A stretch of 64,000 nt of DNA from Bradyrhizobium tropiciagri (GCF_018130545.1 NZ_JAFCKF010000010.1:1-64000), one strand, 5' to 3'. Positions 14,811 through 24,717 are shown, counted from the first letter of the stretch. Numbers and translations are program-made. Notes: generated by a model not told the origin, from the sequence alone.

Positions 14811-16547
14811 TCAGTAGCCGCTAGCAAGTCCCGAATTGCGGCGCGGATCGTTGGCGCCATAGAAGCGATTGTTGCCGACCGGCTTGCCGTCCAGCGACGG
14901 TGCGCCGACGATGATGACCGCGAGGTGATTGGCCGGCTGCGGCGGACCGAATTTGTGGCCCATGCCTTCCAGGATCTTCCGGGTGTCCGGCGACAGCGTG
15001 AAGTCCTCAAGATTGGTCGCCTCCGGCAGCCATTGCTGATGGAAGCGCGGCATGTCGACGGCTTCCTGCGCGTTCATGCCGTAGTCGATCGCATTGATCA
15101 TCGTCAGCAGCACGGCCGTGATGATGCGGCTGCCGCCCGGGGTCCCCACCACCATCACCGGCTTGCCGTCCCTGGTCACGATGGTCGGGCTCATCGAGGA
15201 CAGCGGGCGCTTGCCCGGGGCGATCGAATTGGCCTCCCCCTGCACCAGGCCATAGAGGTTCGGCACGCCGACCTTGGCCGTGAAGTCGTCCATCTCGTCG
15301 TTGAGCAGCACGCCGGTCTTGGCCGCGGTCACCTTGGCGCCGAACCAGTCGTTCAGCGTGTAGGTGACCGACACCGCGTTGCCGTCCTTGTCGGCGATCG
15401 AATAGTGCGTGGTGTTGCTGCCCTCATGCGGCGGAACGCCGGGTTTGATGTCCCTCGATACGCCGGCCTTGGCCGGGTCGATCGCGGCGCGGATCTTCGC
15501 CGCGTAGGTCTTGTCGAGCAGGCGCTCGAGCGGATTCTTCACGAAGTCGGGGTCGCCGAGATAGCTGTTGCGATCGACATAGGCATGGCGCATCGCCTCG
15601 ATCTGGTAGTGCACCGCTTGCGCGGAATGGTAGCCGAGCTCCTTCAGCGGATAGCCCTCGAGGATGTTCAGGATCTCGCAGATCACAACGCCGCCCGAGC
15701 TGGGCGGCGGCGCCGAGACCACGTGGTAGCCGCGATAGTCGCATTCGACCGGCGCGAGCTCGCGCACTTTGTAATTGTCGAGATCCTCCTGCGTGAGCAG
15801 GCCCTTGCCGGCCTGGCTCGAGGCGACGATCGCAGCCCCCACCCAGCCCTTGTAGAAACCATCGGTGCCGCGCTTGCTGATCTCGCGCAGCGTCTCGGCG
15901 AGTTCGTGCTGCGTCAGCCGCTCGCCGACCTGGAACGGCTTGCCATTGTTGAGGAAGATCGCGGCCGAGGGCGGATCGTCCTGGAAATCCTTGGTCGAAG
16001 TCTCCAGCATGCTGACGTCGCCCTGGTCCAGCACGAACCCGTCCTCGGCGAGCTGCAGCGCCGGTGCGATCACGTCCGCGCGCTTCATCGTGCCGTATTT
16101 CTCGCGCGCATATTCCATTCCGGCCACCGAGCCCGGCACGCCGACCGCGAGATGCCCCTTGGTCGACAGGCCGGGAACGACGTTGCCGTCCTTGTCGAGA
16201 TACATGTTGGCGGTGGCGCCCTTCGGGGCGGTCTCGCGGAAATCCAGGAAGGTCTTGCGGCCGTCGGCAAGCTGGATGGTCATGAACCCGCCGCCACCGA
16301 GATTGCCCGCGGCGGGATAGGCGACCGCAAGCGCGTAACCGACGGCGACCGCCGCATCGATGGCGTTGCCACCTCGCTTCAGCACATCGACGCCGACCTG
16401 GGTCGCGAGATGCTGGGCTGCGACCACCATGCCGTTCTCGGCAGCGACCGGCGCGACGGATGCTGCGTGACAAGGCGCAACCGACATCATGCCGATCGAG
16501 ACCATCGCGGCGACCATCGATCGCGCGCGTACCGTTGGATTTTGCAT
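14811..16547 (-). CDS. ggt: Gamma-glutamyltransferase (GGT), secreted
   Basis: 578 aa with an N-terminal signal peptide (hydrophobic core about residues 8-28, cleavage likely after CHAA). The nucleophile is the first Thr of TTHYSIAD, which becomes the new N-terminus of the small subunit after self-cleavage. The substrate loop PLSSMSPTIV and the oxyanion segment GTPGGSRI are both present. It hydrolyses or transfers gamma-glutamyl groups, mainly from glutathione, in the periplasm. It is monocistronic, followed by an intergenic repeat and preceded by the convergent end of no other gene. Confidence 0.95.
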   Translation of the reverse strand: MQNPTVRARSMVAAMVSIGMMSVAPCHAASVAPVAAENGMVVAAQHLATQVGVDVLKRGGNAIDAAVAVGYALAVAYPAAGNLGGGGFMTIQLADGRKTFLDFRETAPKGATANMYLDKDGNVVPGLSTKGHLAVGVPGSVAGMEYAREKYGTMKRADVIAPALQLAEDGFVLDQGDVSMLETSTKDFQDDPPSAAIFLNNGKPFQVGERLTQHELAETLREISKRGTDGFYKGWVGAAIVASSQAGKGLLTQEDLDNYKVRELAPVECDYRGYHVVSAPPPSSGGVVICEILNILEGYPLKELGYHSAQAVHYQIEAMRHAYVDRNSYLGDPDFVKNPLERLLDKTYAAKIRAAIDPAKAGVSRDIKPGVPPHEGSNTTHYSIADKDGNAVSVTYTLNDWFGAKVTAAKTGVLLNDEMDDFTAKVGVPNLYGLVQGEANSIAPGKRPLSSMSPTIVTRDGKPVMVVGTPGGSRIITAVLLTMINAIDYGMNAQEAVDMPRFHQQWLPEATNLEDFTLSPDTRKILEGMGHKFGPPQPANHLAVIIVGAPSLDGKPVGNNRFYGANDPRRNSGLASGY

Positions 16548-16632
16548 GGAAGCCTCCCTGGACCTGCGCCGACTGTCGCGGCGCTACGGTGCTATCTCAA
16601 GGCGCAAGCCTAGCAGGCCGCACCCGCGCGGA

Positions 16633-18141
16633 CTATAGCGCGCGGCCCTCGCCGCGCCCTCGCAGCCGGCTGTGACGTCTGCCATAGGCCGCATAGATCA
16701 CAAGCCCGATCGCGAGCCACGCCGCGAGCCTGATCCAGGTGTCGAGCGGCAGGCCGAACATCAGGAACAGCGAAGTTCCAGCAGCAGCCGGGGCCACCAG
16801 CCAGATCGCCGGCGCCCTGAACGGGCGTGCCAGTTCCGGATCGCGGACGCGCAACGCCAGCGTGCCGATCGAGACCACCGTGAATGCGAACAGTGTGCCG
16901 ATCGAAACCAGTTCGCCGACCAGCCCGATCGGCAGCAGCCCGCCGAGAACGGCGGCAATCGTGCCGGAGAAGATGGTCGAGACATAAGGCGTCCGAAATC
17001 GCGGATGGATCTTGGCAGCGATGCCCGGCAGCAGCCCGTCATGCGCCATGGCGCGAAAGATCCGCGGCTGCGCCAGCAGCATGATGAGGATCACCGAGGT
17101 CAATCCGAACAGAATGCCGAGCTTGATGAAGGGACCGAGCCAGCCGATGCCAATCGCATCGATGCCGACCGCGATTGGATCCGGCACGCCGAGCCGGTCA
17201 TACGGCACGATGCCGGTCAGCACGAAGCCGACCGCGACATAGAGCGCGGCGCAAATCACCAGCGAGCCGAGAATGCCGATCGGCATGTCGCGCTCCGGCA
17301 CCCTCGCCTCCTGTGCCGCGGTCGAGACCGCGTCGAAGCCGATATAGGCGAAGAACACCACCGCCGCGCCGCGGATCACGCCGGACCAGCCGAACACGCC
17401 AGGACCCGCATTCGGCGGGATCAGCGCGCCCTGCGGATTGCTCGCCGTCACCCAGTTCGCTGGCGTCACCGAGGACGCCGCGGTGGCGAGAAACAATGCG
17501 ATGACGACGAGCTTCACCACGACGACGAAACCGGTGAAGCGCGCGGATTCGCGAATGCCGACCACGAGCAGCGTGGTGACGAAGGCGATGATCGCCATCG
17601 CCGGGATGTTGATGACCGCGCCGGTCGACGACCACACGCCGCTGTTGGCATCGTAGGCGAGCGGCGCCGAGGTGAATTGCTGCGGCAGGTTGATGCCGAA
17701 ATCGCGCATGAAGCTGACGAAATAGCCGGACCATCCGACCGAGACCGCGATCGCGCCGACCGCATATTCGAGGATCAGGTCCCAGCCGATGATCCAGGCG
17801 ATCAGTTCGCCGAGGGTGGCGTAAGCGTAGGTGTAGGCGCTGCCGCAGATCGGCACGGTCGAGGCCATCTCGGCGTAGCACAGGCCGGCGAAGGCGCAGG
17901 CGACGGCGCCGAGCAGGAAGGAGAGCGTGACGGCGGGACCGGCATTCGCAGCCGCCGCATGGCCGGTCAGCACGAAGATGCCGGCACCGATGATGCCGCC
18001 GATGCCGAGCGTGACCAGCTGCAACGCCGACAGCGACCGCTTGAAGACCGGCGCCTCGGCGTCGCCATCGGCCCGCGCCGCCTCCCGCAACAGCTCGGCG
18101 GTCGACTTTCGATCCCAGAAACCGCTCAGGGTGTCCGTCAC
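16633..18141 (-). CDS. APC-family cationic amino acid/polyamine permease
   Basis: 502 aa from GTG 18141, with GAGGG 8 bases upstream; the open frame extends to 18459 but that part lacks membrane character. About 12-13 hydrophobic segments start with [19 protein letters not shown], the APC TM1 signature of CAT/YfnA-type transporters. TM6-like [26 protein letters not shown] is also typical. It would import amino acids by proton symport or exchange. Substrate cannot be set from the sequence. It is monocistronic between ggt and the BA14K-type gene. Confidence 0.9.
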   Translation of the reverse strand: MTDTLSGFWDRKSTAELLREAARADGDAEAPVFKRSLSALQLVTLGIGGIIGAGIFVLTGHAAAANAGPAVTLSFLLGAVACAFAGLCYAEMASTVPICGSAYTYAYATLGELIAWIIGWDLILEYAVGAIAVSVGWSGYFVSFMRDFGINLPQQFTSAPLAYDANSGVWSSTGAVINIPAMAIIAFVTTLLVVGIRESARFTGFVVVVKLVVIALFLATAASSVTPANWVTASNPQGALIPPNAGPGVFGWSGVIRGAAVVFFAYIGFDAVSTAAQEARVPERDMPIGILGSLVICAALYVAVGFVLTGIVPYDRLGVPDPIAVGIDAIGIGWLGPFIKLGILFGLTSVILIMLLAQPRIFRAMAHDGLLPGIAAKIHPRFRTPYVSTIFSGTIAAVLGGLLPIGLVGELVSIGTLFAFTVVSIGTLALRVRDPELARPFRAPAIWLVAPAAAGTSLFLMFGLPLDTWIRLAAWLAIGLVIYAAYGRRHSRLRGRGEGRAL

Positions 18142-18304
18142 GCCTGATGCCCTCCGCCGCTCGGCCCGATGCGATCGGCGGACTATAGCGTGACGAGCGT
18201 CCGGTCGTTCGAGCGCCGGGCAATTGCCGGCGCCCTTATCCACCGCCAAGAACTCCACCGCCAAGAACGACGGCCGAGAACAACGGCCAAGCGTGGAGCG
18301 GCGC

Positions 18305-18607
18305 TTACTGGCAGGAATGGCGGCGGCCGTCGCGGCCAAGGTAGGTGCCGGACGCCGGATCGAATGAACGGTAACGTGCGCACGAGGCGGACGGCGCCGG
18401 CGGCATGGCACCATAGGCGTTCGCCGGGTTGCCGCTACGCGCCGCCTGCTGGGCCTCACCCCACGGCGTCAGGGCACCGCCGTTGATCGCGCTACGCCCC
18501 GGATTCTGCGCGTCGAAAAGGGCCGGCTCCGACATCTGGGCTGCGACCGGCGTGAACGTCATTCCCGCGAACAGCACGGCGACTGCGATCGCCCACGACC
18601 TGGTCAT
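18305..18607 (-). CDS. BA14K-like small secreted protein
   Basis: 100 aa from ATG 18607, with a signal peptide ([19 protein letters not shown]). The C-terminus [25 protein letters not shown] region matches the BA14K motif (R-Y-R-S-x-D-P-x-x-G-T-Y-L then G-R-R-H-x-C), first described for an immunoreactive Brucella protein. Its two cysteines probably form a disulfide in the periplasm. Function unclear. The gene stands alone between the permease and the sox genes. Confidence 0.75.
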   Translation of the reverse strand: MTRSWAIAVAVLFAGMTFTPVAAQMSEPALFDAQNPGRSAINGGALTPWGEAQQAARSGNPANAYGAMPPAPSASCARYRSFDPASGTYLGRDGRRHSCQ

Positions 18608-18738
18608 ACGGCCTCTCCTATCGATCAATGAACGCATGCTGAAAGACGGCCGAGCCGCCCCAAACGGAGATGGGGGCGTCAGTCCTCCGGGCACAGGGGC
18701 CACGATGTCACGAAGCCGCGAGCCAAGCGGTCCTGGCT

Positions 18739-19284
18739 TCAGCGGTTATGCACGTCAGGCCGCGGGTCGGAGACGAACCCATCGCGGTTCGGCATCTTGA
18801 CGGCGGCCAGCGACTTGGCGTCGAGCACGGCATTGGCCGGCACGATGCCGTTCAGGCTGAGGATGTAGGCGGACACGGCGTAGACGTCCTCATTGCTCAA
18901 CGACTGCGGCGCGTTCTGCGGCATCGCGCGGCGGATGTAGTCGAACAATGTCGGGGCGTAGGGCCAGTAGCTGCCGACGGTGCGGATCGGCTTCGGGTTC
19001 GCCAGCGTGCCTTGCCCGCCGACGAGGCGATCGCCGACACCACCCTGCCCGTTGTCGCCATGGCATACGGCGCATTGCTCGCTGAACACCGTGCGACCGC
19101 GCTCGACGCTGCCGCTGCCCGGCGGAAGGTTGGAGCCGTCGCGGCCGATATCGATGTTCCAGCCCGCGATCTCCGCTGGCGTCGCCGCCCGGCCGATAGC
19201 GTAGCGCTCCTCGGCCTGCGTGGCAGCGCTGAGCATTGCGATCGCGCTTGCCAGCGCCGCGACCTTCAGATCACGCCTGGGCAT
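18739..19284 (-). CDS. soxD: Periplasmic mono-haem cytochrome c, SoxD/SorB-like partner
   Basis: 181 aa with a signal peptide and one haem-c motif (CAVCH near residue 71); MPQNAPQSLSNEDVYAVSAYILSLNG supplies the axial Met region. It overlaps the 3' end of the molybdoenzyme gene by 14 bp, so the two are co-translated and this cytochrome should take its electrons. Classical SoxD is about twice as long and di-haem, so this is a short version closer in layout to SorB. The symbol reflects the gene pair and is tentative. Confidence 0.75.
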   Translation of the reverse strand: MPRRDLKVAALASAIAMLSAATQAEERYAIGRAATPAEIAGWNIDIGRDGSNLPPGSGSVERGRTVFSEQCAVCHGDNGQGGVGDRLVGGQGTLANPKPIRTVGSYWPYAPTLFDYIRRAMPQNAPQSLSNEDVYAVSAYILSLNGIVPANAVLDAKSLAAVKMPNRDGFVSDPRPDVHNR

Positions 19285-20548
19285 TGGTCACCTCGCCATT
19301 TGCATCGATGCGCCAGGGCCAGATCGCGTTGTTATGGTAGAACGAGTTGAGACCACGCACCGCGACCAATTCCGCCAGCGTCGGCTGCACGTAACCGGTC
19401 TCATCGATGGCGCGGCTCTGGATGACGGCGGGACTGCCGTCCCAGTGCCAGGGCAAGCGGAAGCGCGTCAGCGCCCGTGTCAGCACCGGCTCCTGCAATT
19501 CGGCCTGCTGCCAGCTCTTGCCTTCATCGAGCGAGACCTCGACGCTCTTGATCTTGCCGTGACCGCTCCAGGCGATCCCGGTGATCTCGTGAAAGCCTTG
19601 CGTGGTCAGCTTCTGCCCGCCGGACGGCCGCGTGATGATCGACTTGGCTTCCATGTAGAAGGTGAATTCGCGCGACGTGCCGTCGGGCATCGGGTCGGTG
19701 TATTTCGAGGTCTCCTCGCGCGAATAGGCCGGCTCGGCGACCACCTTGAGCCGGCGCAGCCACTTCACGTTCATGTTGCCCTCGAAGCCCGGCAACAACA
19801 GGCGCAGCGGATAGCCTTGTTGCGGACGCAGCCGCTCGCCGTTCTGGCTGTAGACCAGCATGGCGTCGTCGAGGCATTTCTCGATCGGGATCGAGCGCGT
19901 CAGCGCGGCCGCATCGGCGCCCTCGGCAACGATCCATTTGGCGCCGGCCTGCACGCCCGCTTCGTCCAGCACCGTCTTGAGCGGCACGCCGGTCCATTCC
20001 GCGCAGCTCAGGAGGCCAACAAGGTCGGAGGCGGTCTTGCCATAGGGCTTGGTGTAGACCGGATTGCCGGAGCACTCGAGGAAGTGGATGCGTGACTGCG
20101 ACGGGAAACGACGGATGTCTTCCATCGTGAACACCAGCGGGCGATCGACCATGCCGTGCAGCATCAGCCGGTGCTCGGCCGGATCGATGGTCGGCACGCC
20201 GCCATGGTGGCGCTCGTAGAACAACCCGTTCGGCGTGATGATGCCGTCGAGCTCCTGCAACGGCGTGCGGCCCGAGGCGGAGATGTATTGCGGGAGCGTC
20301 TTCGAGATGTTCTTGACGACGCCCTTCTCGTGGATTGACGGCGTGCCGTAGGGCTGGCTGCCCATCGGGTCACCGGGCGTTTTCATCCATTCCGGCACAT
20401 TGGGCGGAAGATTATTCCCGGGTTCGGCAAGCGCGGGAGAACCGGCAACTCCAGATATCGCGGAGCTGCCGGCCAGTGCCGCACCCGCCTGAAGGAATCG
20501 CCTGCGAGACGCCTCTCGCACGCGCTTGTCCGTCGTGTGTTCGCTCAT
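19271..20548 (-). CDS. soxC: Sulfite/sulfane dehydrogenase molybdopterin subunit (SoxC-like)
   Basis: 425 aa with a Tat signal (SRRRFLQ, residues about 15-21). The segment PLQELDGIITPNGLFYERHHGG is the SoxC signature, and the Mo-ligand cysteine is expected in HFLECSGN. The C-terminal dimerisation domain follows (EVSLDEGKSW). It oxidises sulfite or Sox-bound sulfane sulfur in the periplasm, with the overlapping cytochrome gene as electron acceptor. No soxXYZAB genes are in view, so it may act as a stand-alone sulfite dehydrogenase, for example in organosulfonate use. Confidence 0.88.
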   Translation of the reverse strand: MSEHTTDKRVREASRRRFLQAGAALAGSSAISGVAGSPALAEPGNNLPPNVPEWMKTPGDPMGSQPYGTPSIHEKGVVKNISKTLPQYISASGRTPLQELDGIITPNGLFYERHHGGVPTIDPAEHRLMLHGMVDRPLVFTMEDIRRFPSQSRIHFLECSGNPVYTKPYGKTASDLVGLLSCAEWTGVPLKTVLDEAGVQAGAKWIVAEGADAAALTRSIPIEKCLDDAMLVYSQNGERLRPQQGYPLRLLLPGFEGNMNVKWLRRLKVVAEPAYSREETSKYTDPMPDGTSREFTFYMEAKSIITRPSGGQKLTTQGFHEITGIAWSGHGKIKSVEVSLDEGKSWQQAELQEPVLTRALTRFRLPWHWDGSPAVIQSRAIDETGYVQPTLAELVAVRGLNSFYHNNAIWPWRIDANGEVTNAQA

Positions 20549-20570
20549 CGACGTTTCCTCTGACGTTACC

Positions 20571-20620
20571 AGAGCATGATCCGGAAAAGTGCGAAGCGCG
20601 GTTTTCCGAAAAGATCATGC
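20571..20620. repeat. Short palindromic repeat (AGAGCATGATCC type)
   Basis: Arms around GCATGATCCGGAAAA (from 20574) and TTTTCCGAAAAGATCATGC (to 20620) form a nested hairpin. This sequence type is a common dispersed intergenic repeat in Rhizobiales. It lies 22 bp upstream of the soxC-like start, so it is in the leader or promoter region. Confidence 0.75.
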
Positions 20621-20770
20621 CAGGACAACAATCCAAAGCGCGGTGACGATTCATCGTGCTTTGGCGCAGCCTAGCACCAAACGCCCGAGGCGAGGCAATG
20701 ATCCCAAACGCAGGGCTGCATCGACGCCGCGTCGTGGCGGTTGCGCGCCGGTCCTGACCTGCGCAGCCGC

Positions 20771-21250
20771 TCACATCAGTTCGCCGGGCAATTCGCTGGC
20801 CTGCTTCACCCAGGCGGCGAACTGCGCTTCGTCGAGTTCGTCGTTCTCGTGAATGTCGAGATAGCGCGTGTGCTGCTGCTTGGACTTGCCGGGCGGCACC
20901 GGATGCAGCGACGCGCCGCGAAAGAACGCCACTTTGACGTAGCGCGTGAAGACATGGATGCCGAGAAACCAGCCCTGTCCCTCCATGCCGTAGAGCGGCG
21001 AGTTCCACTTCACGGCCTTGTGCACGCCGGGAATGGTGCGCACGATAAGCGCGTCAAGCTTGCGTCCGACGTCGCGCTTCCAACCCGGCATCGCCGCGAT
21101 ATAGGCCTGCACGGGCGCCTCACCGTACCCTTTCGCGACCTGCGGATTGCCGCCCGCGAGCAGGCGCGGCTTTACGGTATTGCGCTTCGCCGCGCTCTTC
21201 TTCGCAGGCTTCGCCGACGTCTTGGGTGTCTTGGGCGTCTTGCCAGCCAT
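20771..21250 (-). CDS. DUF1801-family protein
   Basis: About 159 aa from ATG 21250. A lysine/threonine-rich N-terminal tail of about 30 residues precedes a compact domain with PVQAYIAAMP, LDALIVRTIPGVHKAVKWNSPLYG and VFTRYVKVAFFRGASL, which is the DUF1801/YdhG-type fold. The family is widespread, cytosolic and without a settled function. The basic tail suggests nucleic-acid contact. Monocistronic. Confidence 0.75.
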   Translation of the reverse strand: MAGKTPKTPKTSAKPAKKSAAKRNTVKPRLLAGGNPQVAKGYGEAPVQAYIAAMPGWKRDVGRKLDALIVRTIPGVHKAVKWNSPLYGMEGQGWFLGIHVFTRYVKVAFFRGASLHPVPPGKSKQQHTRYLDIHENDELDEAQFAAWVKQASELPGELM

Positions 21251-21398
21251 CCTACCCGCTCCCATCGGTTCGCGCATCGCGCGCAACATCAGCCGCTCGA
21301 ACGGATCATATCGACCAAGCGCTCATGTTGTCGTCATCGACAGCGGGCATTCGCGGCGGCGTATCGACGCGCGCGATCTTGCGCGCTGCGGCCAAAGC

Positions 21399-22355
21399 CT
21401 AGCCGGCCACCGGCGGCGTGCCGTGGGTGTGGAACGACTCGATCGTCTTTAAACCCCAGGCCTGTCCCTTCTTGCGTTCCTCCTCGGTCCACACGATCGG
21501 CTTCCAGTCAGGCGCGAGGATCAGGCGGGCGCCGGCATTGGCGACCTCGACGCGGTTGCCGCCGGGTTCATAGACATAGAGGAAGAAGGTCTGCTGGATC
21601 GCGTGCTTGTGCGGCCCGGTCTCGATGTGCACCCCATGCTCGAGGAAAATATCCGCGGCCCGCAGGATCTCCTCACGGCTGTCGAGCGCGTAGGTTACGT
21701 GATGAAACCGGCCGAACTTGCCGTAGTGATCGCGCGTGTAGGCGAAGTCGTAGCTCTTGTTCGACATCGTCATCCACATCGCCGCTTCCGTGCCGTCGTT
21801 GAGCACGATCTGCTCGGTGGTGCGGCAGCCCAGGTAGTTCTCGAAGAACAGGCGGTTGGCCTTGATGTCGACCGCCAGGCAGTTGAGATGGTCGAGCCGG
21901 CGGACATTGACGCCGCGCGCCGGAAAGCGCTGCGCCTGGTTCTTCAACGCCGGCTTCAGCCCGGCCGGCGCCTCGTACCACTCGGTCTCGTAATAGAGCT
22001 CGATGACATGGCCGTCGGGATCGCGGCAGCGGAAGGCCGGTCCCTGCCCCATATCGCCGTCGACCCAGCCGATGTCGAAGCCCGAGCCCTTCAGCGCGGC
22101 GACGCGGCGCTCGAGCGCCTGCGGACTGCGCGCCCGCAGCGCCATGTGCTCCATGCCCGAGGTCTTCGACGCGGTCAGCTTCAGCGAATAGCGCTCGTAG
22201 TCGTCCCAGCCGCGCAGATAGACCGACTCGCCCTTTTGGCCGCTGACGGTCATGCCCATGACGTCGACGAAGAACTTGAGGCTCTCGTCCGGCTTCGGCG
22301 TCAACAGCTCCATGTGGCCGAGATGAGCGAGATCGAGGATCGGTTCCGGCTGCAT
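21399..22355 (-). CDS. Extradiol (catechol 2,3-) dioxygenase, two-domain VOC type
   Basis: 318 aa from ATG 22355, with AGGAGG upstream; the much longer open frame is not real. Two vicinal-oxygen-chelate domains are present, as in XylE. The Fe(II) ligands fall in the second domain: H156 (LDHLN), H219 (FHHVT) and E270 (NRVEV). It cleaves a catechol-type ring next to the diol. No other meta-pathway genes lie beside it, so the substrate is unknown. A clear 18-bp inverted repeat 71 bp upstream suggests control by a dedicated repressor. Confidence 0.88.
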   Translation of the reverse strand: MQPEPILDLAHLGHMELLTPKPDESLKFFVDVMGMTVSGQKGESVYLRGWDDYERYSLKLTASKTSGMEHMALRARSPQALERRVAALKGSGFDIGWVDGDMGQGPAFRCRDPDGHVIELYYETEWYEAPAGLKPALKNQAQRFPARGVNVRRLDHLNCLAVDIKANRLFFENYLGCRTTEQIVLNDGTEAAMWMTMSNKSYDFAYTRDHYGKFGRFHHVTYALDSREEILRAADIFLEHGVHIETGPHKHAIQQTFFLYVYEPGGNRVEVANAGARLILAPDWKPIVWTEEERKKGQAWGLKTIESFHTHGTPPVAG

Positions 22356-22425
22356 GGGACGGCCTCCTTGCACGACGGCACCGGATCGGCCCTTTTTTTT
22401 GCCCGGGCGGACGGCGGCGCCTCCA

Positions 22426-22443
22426 TTTGTACTAGTGTACAAA
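22426..22443. promoter_or_regulatory. Operator-like inverted repeat upstream of the extradiol dioxygenase
   Basis: TTTGTAC-TAGT-GTACAAA is a perfect 7-bp inverted repeat with a 4-base spacer, 71 bp upstream of the dioxygenase start. A second small palindrome (CAACAA-A-TTGTTG) lies at 22458-22470. The size and AT content fit a dimeric repressor site (TetR, GntR or MarR type). The regulator gene is not in view. Confidence 0.65.
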
Positions 22444-22504
22444 GGATTAGGTCTCGTCAACAAATTGTTGGCTCCGGCATCGCGGCACTCTGCGGCGTGA
22501 GCAG

Positions 22505-22690
22505 CTAGCCCTTCGACGCCAGCACCGGCGCCGGTCCATGCGGCCGGAACGCGGTCGCCGACACCGTCAACGCAACGGCGAGCACGCACACCATGCAGAG
22601 CTTCATCCGCGCTGTCCGCCGATCGGTCATCGGCAGGACGAAGAAGAACGCGATCGCCAGGACGAGAAGCACATTCACAAGATAATACAT
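22505..22690 (-). CDS. Small membrane protein, 61 aa
   Basis: ATG 22690 with GAGGG upstream. Two hydrophobic segments (YLVNVLLVLAIAFFFVLP, residues 3-20, and MKLCMVCVLAVALTVSATAF, about 29-48) are joined by a short charged loop DRRTAR. It is probably a two-span inner-membrane protein. It lies between the GGDEF/EAL gene and the dioxygenase, in the same direction as both. Family unknown. Confidence 0.55.
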   Translation of the reverse strand: MYYLVNVLLVLAIAFFFVLPMTDRRTARMKLCMVCVLAVALTVSATAFRPHGPAPVLASKG

Positions 22691-22785
22691 GGCGGAGCCC
22701 TCTTGTTGCGTACCAACAAGATGACCGGCGTCCACGCGGCATTCCGTGGCCGGAATCACAGAGTGAACATGATCGAGGCCGGTGG

Positions 22786-24717
22786 TCAGGCGACCGAGAC
22801 GGCCTGCTCGCGATGCGACGACAGCAGCGTGCGGATTTCGACATCCGGCACCGGCCGGCTGAACAGATAGCCCTGCATCTCGGTGCAACCGAGGATGCGC
22901 AGCAGATTGCGCTGCTGCTCGGTCTCGACGCCCTCCGCCGTCGTCGTCATGTCGCTCGCGGCGGCGATGTTCACGACGGCCTGGACGATGGTGGACGATG
23001 CGCCGGTCCCGGCGAGATCCTTGATGAAGGCGCGATCGATCTTGATCTTGTCGAACGGGAAGCGCTGCAGATAGCTCAGCGACGAATAGCCGGTGCCGAA
23101 ATCGTCGAGCGCGATGCGGACGCCGAGATCGCGCAGCTGGTGCAGGATATCGAGAGCGGCCTCGTCGTCGCGGATCAGCACGGCTTCGGTGATCTCGAGC
23201 TCGAGCCGCGAGGGCGCGAGCCCCGACGCCGCCAGCGCGGCGGCGACATTCAGCGCCAGCGTCTGGCTCTTGAACTGGATCGGCGACACGTTGACGGCGA
23301 CATGGATATGATCCGGCCACTTCACGGCTTCGCGGCATGCGGTGTTCAGCACCCAGTGCCCGAGATCGTTGATCAGGCCGGTGTCCTCGGCGACCGGGAT
23401 GAAATCCGCAGGCGAGATGGTGCCGCGTTCGGGATGGCGCCAGCGCAGCAGCGCCTCGCAGCAGCTGACCCGGCCGTCCTCGAGATGAAGCAGCGGCTGA
23501 TAATGCAGCTCGAAATTGCCGTCGACGATGGCCTGGCGCAATTCCAGCTCCAGGCTGCGCCGCGCCTTCGCGCGGGCGTCCATGCCGGCCTCGAAGAAGC
23601 GGTAGGTGCGGCGGCCGTCGCTCTTGGCGCCATAGAGCGCGAGATCGGCGTTGCGCAGCAATTGATCGAGCTCGAGGCCGTCGGCCGGCGCAACCGCAAT
23701 GCCGATGCTGGCGTCGGTGGTGATGAGATGCCCGCTGCAATCGACCGGCTGGCGGATCGCCTGGTAGATCGCGGCCAACAGCTGCATGGTCTGGGTCTGA
23801 TCGCGGACCGCGGTCTGGATTACGGCAAACTCGTCGCCGCCAAGCCGCGCTGCGACGTCGGTGTCCCCGAGACAGGAACGCAGGCGATCGGCCACGGCCC
23901 GCAGCAGTTCGTCGCCGATCTGATGGCCGAGTGCGTCGTTGACGCTCTTGAACTCGTCGATGTCGATGTACATGACCGCGAGTTGCTCATCCGTGCCGAT
24001 GGCTTTCAGCGCCTGATCGAGGCGTTGGCGGAACAGCACGCGGTTGGGCAGGTCGGTAAGCGCATCATAATGCGCCATGTAGGCGATCCTGTTCTCGGTG
24101 CGCGTCCGCTCCGTGACGTCCTCGATCGTCGCAACCCATCCGCCTTCCGGCAGCGGCTTGTTGACGATCTCGATCGCGCGCCCGCCCGGTGCCTCGGTCA
24201 GCTGACGCGTCGCCTTGCCGAGCTTCACGTTGCGGATGATGGCATCGCAGAACGCGTCGACGTCGCCATCGAACGAGCCGGTCTCCTTCCGGTGCTCGAT
24301 CAGCCGCTGCATGGTGCAGCCCGGCTTTGCGACATCGGGCGAAAGCCCGAACATCTCGATATAGGGACGGTTGCAGGTGATGATGCGCGCCGAGGCATCG
24401 TAGAGCACGAGCCCCTGCGGAATGTTGTCGACGGCGGTCGTCAGATTGCGACGTTCGGTGACCAGCCTCGCATCGGAGATTTCATGGCGCTTGAGCAACA
24501 AGAAGACGATCACGGCCATGATCGCGAACGCCGCCATCAGCAGGCCTTCGCGCTCGCTCCATTGTGCGGTCACGCTTCCGAGCAGGCTGCCGACCAGCAT
24601 GCCGGCACAGAACGCCAGGCCCTTGGTCGAGCCGGCGTCGGCATTTCCTGGTGATGAATTGCGGTGTTCGATGCGCACGCTGATCTCTCCCGGACGCGGC
24701 ATCGTTACGCAGCACAA
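22786..24717 (-). CDS. Membrane PAS-GGDEF-EAL cyclic-di-GMP enzyme
   Basis: 643 aa; ATG 24702 is an alternative start. Two TM helices (residues about 32-75) are followed by a PAS domain (about 85-205), a GGDEF domain with the intact motif RLGGDEF, and an EAL domain with EALLRW and the metal-site segment DDFGTGYSSL. Both catalytic motifs are intact, so it could make and degrade c-di-GMP depending on the PAS signal. It sits at the inner membrane. The next gene right (HerA-like) is divergent across 348 bp. Confidence 0.92.
   Translation of the reverse strand: MCCVTMPRPGEISVRIEHRNSSPGNADAGSTKGLAFCAGMLVGSLLGSVTAQWSEREGLLMAAFAIMAVIVFLLLKRHEISDARLVTERRNLTTAVDNIPQGLVLYDASARIITCNRPYIEMFGLSPDVAKPGCTMQRLIEHRKETGSFDGDVDAFCDAIIRNVKLGKATRQLTEAPGGRAIEIVNKPLPEGGWVATIEDVTERTRTENRIAYMAHYDALTDLPNRVLFRQRLDQALKAIGTDEQLAVMYIDIDEFKSVNDALGHQIGDELLRAVADRLRSCLGDTDVAARLGGDEFAVIQTAVRDQTQTMQLLAAIYQAIRQPVDCSGHLITTDASIGIAVAPADGLELDQLLRNADLALYGAKSDGRRTYRFFEAGMDARAKARRSLELELRQAIVDGNFELHYQPLLHLEDGRVSCCEALLRWRHPERGTISPADFIPVAEDTGLINDLGHWVLNTACREAVKWPDHIHVAVNVSPIQFKSQTLALNVAAALAASGLAPSRLELEITEAVLIRDDEAALDILHQLRDLGVRIALDDFGTGYSSLSYLQRFPFDKIKIDRAFIKDLAGTGASSTIVQAVVNIAAASDMTTTAEGVETEQQRNLLRILGCTEMQGYLFSRPVPDVEIRTLLSSHREQAVSVA

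Noticed and set aside
14925-16613. 562-residue open frame antisense to ggt
   Set aside because: Shadow of a real gene; no family resemblance and composition typical of reverse-strand GC bias.
22381-22400. T-run at 22392 as a terminator
   Set aside because: No stem precedes it on either strand, and it lies in the leader of the dioxygenase gene.
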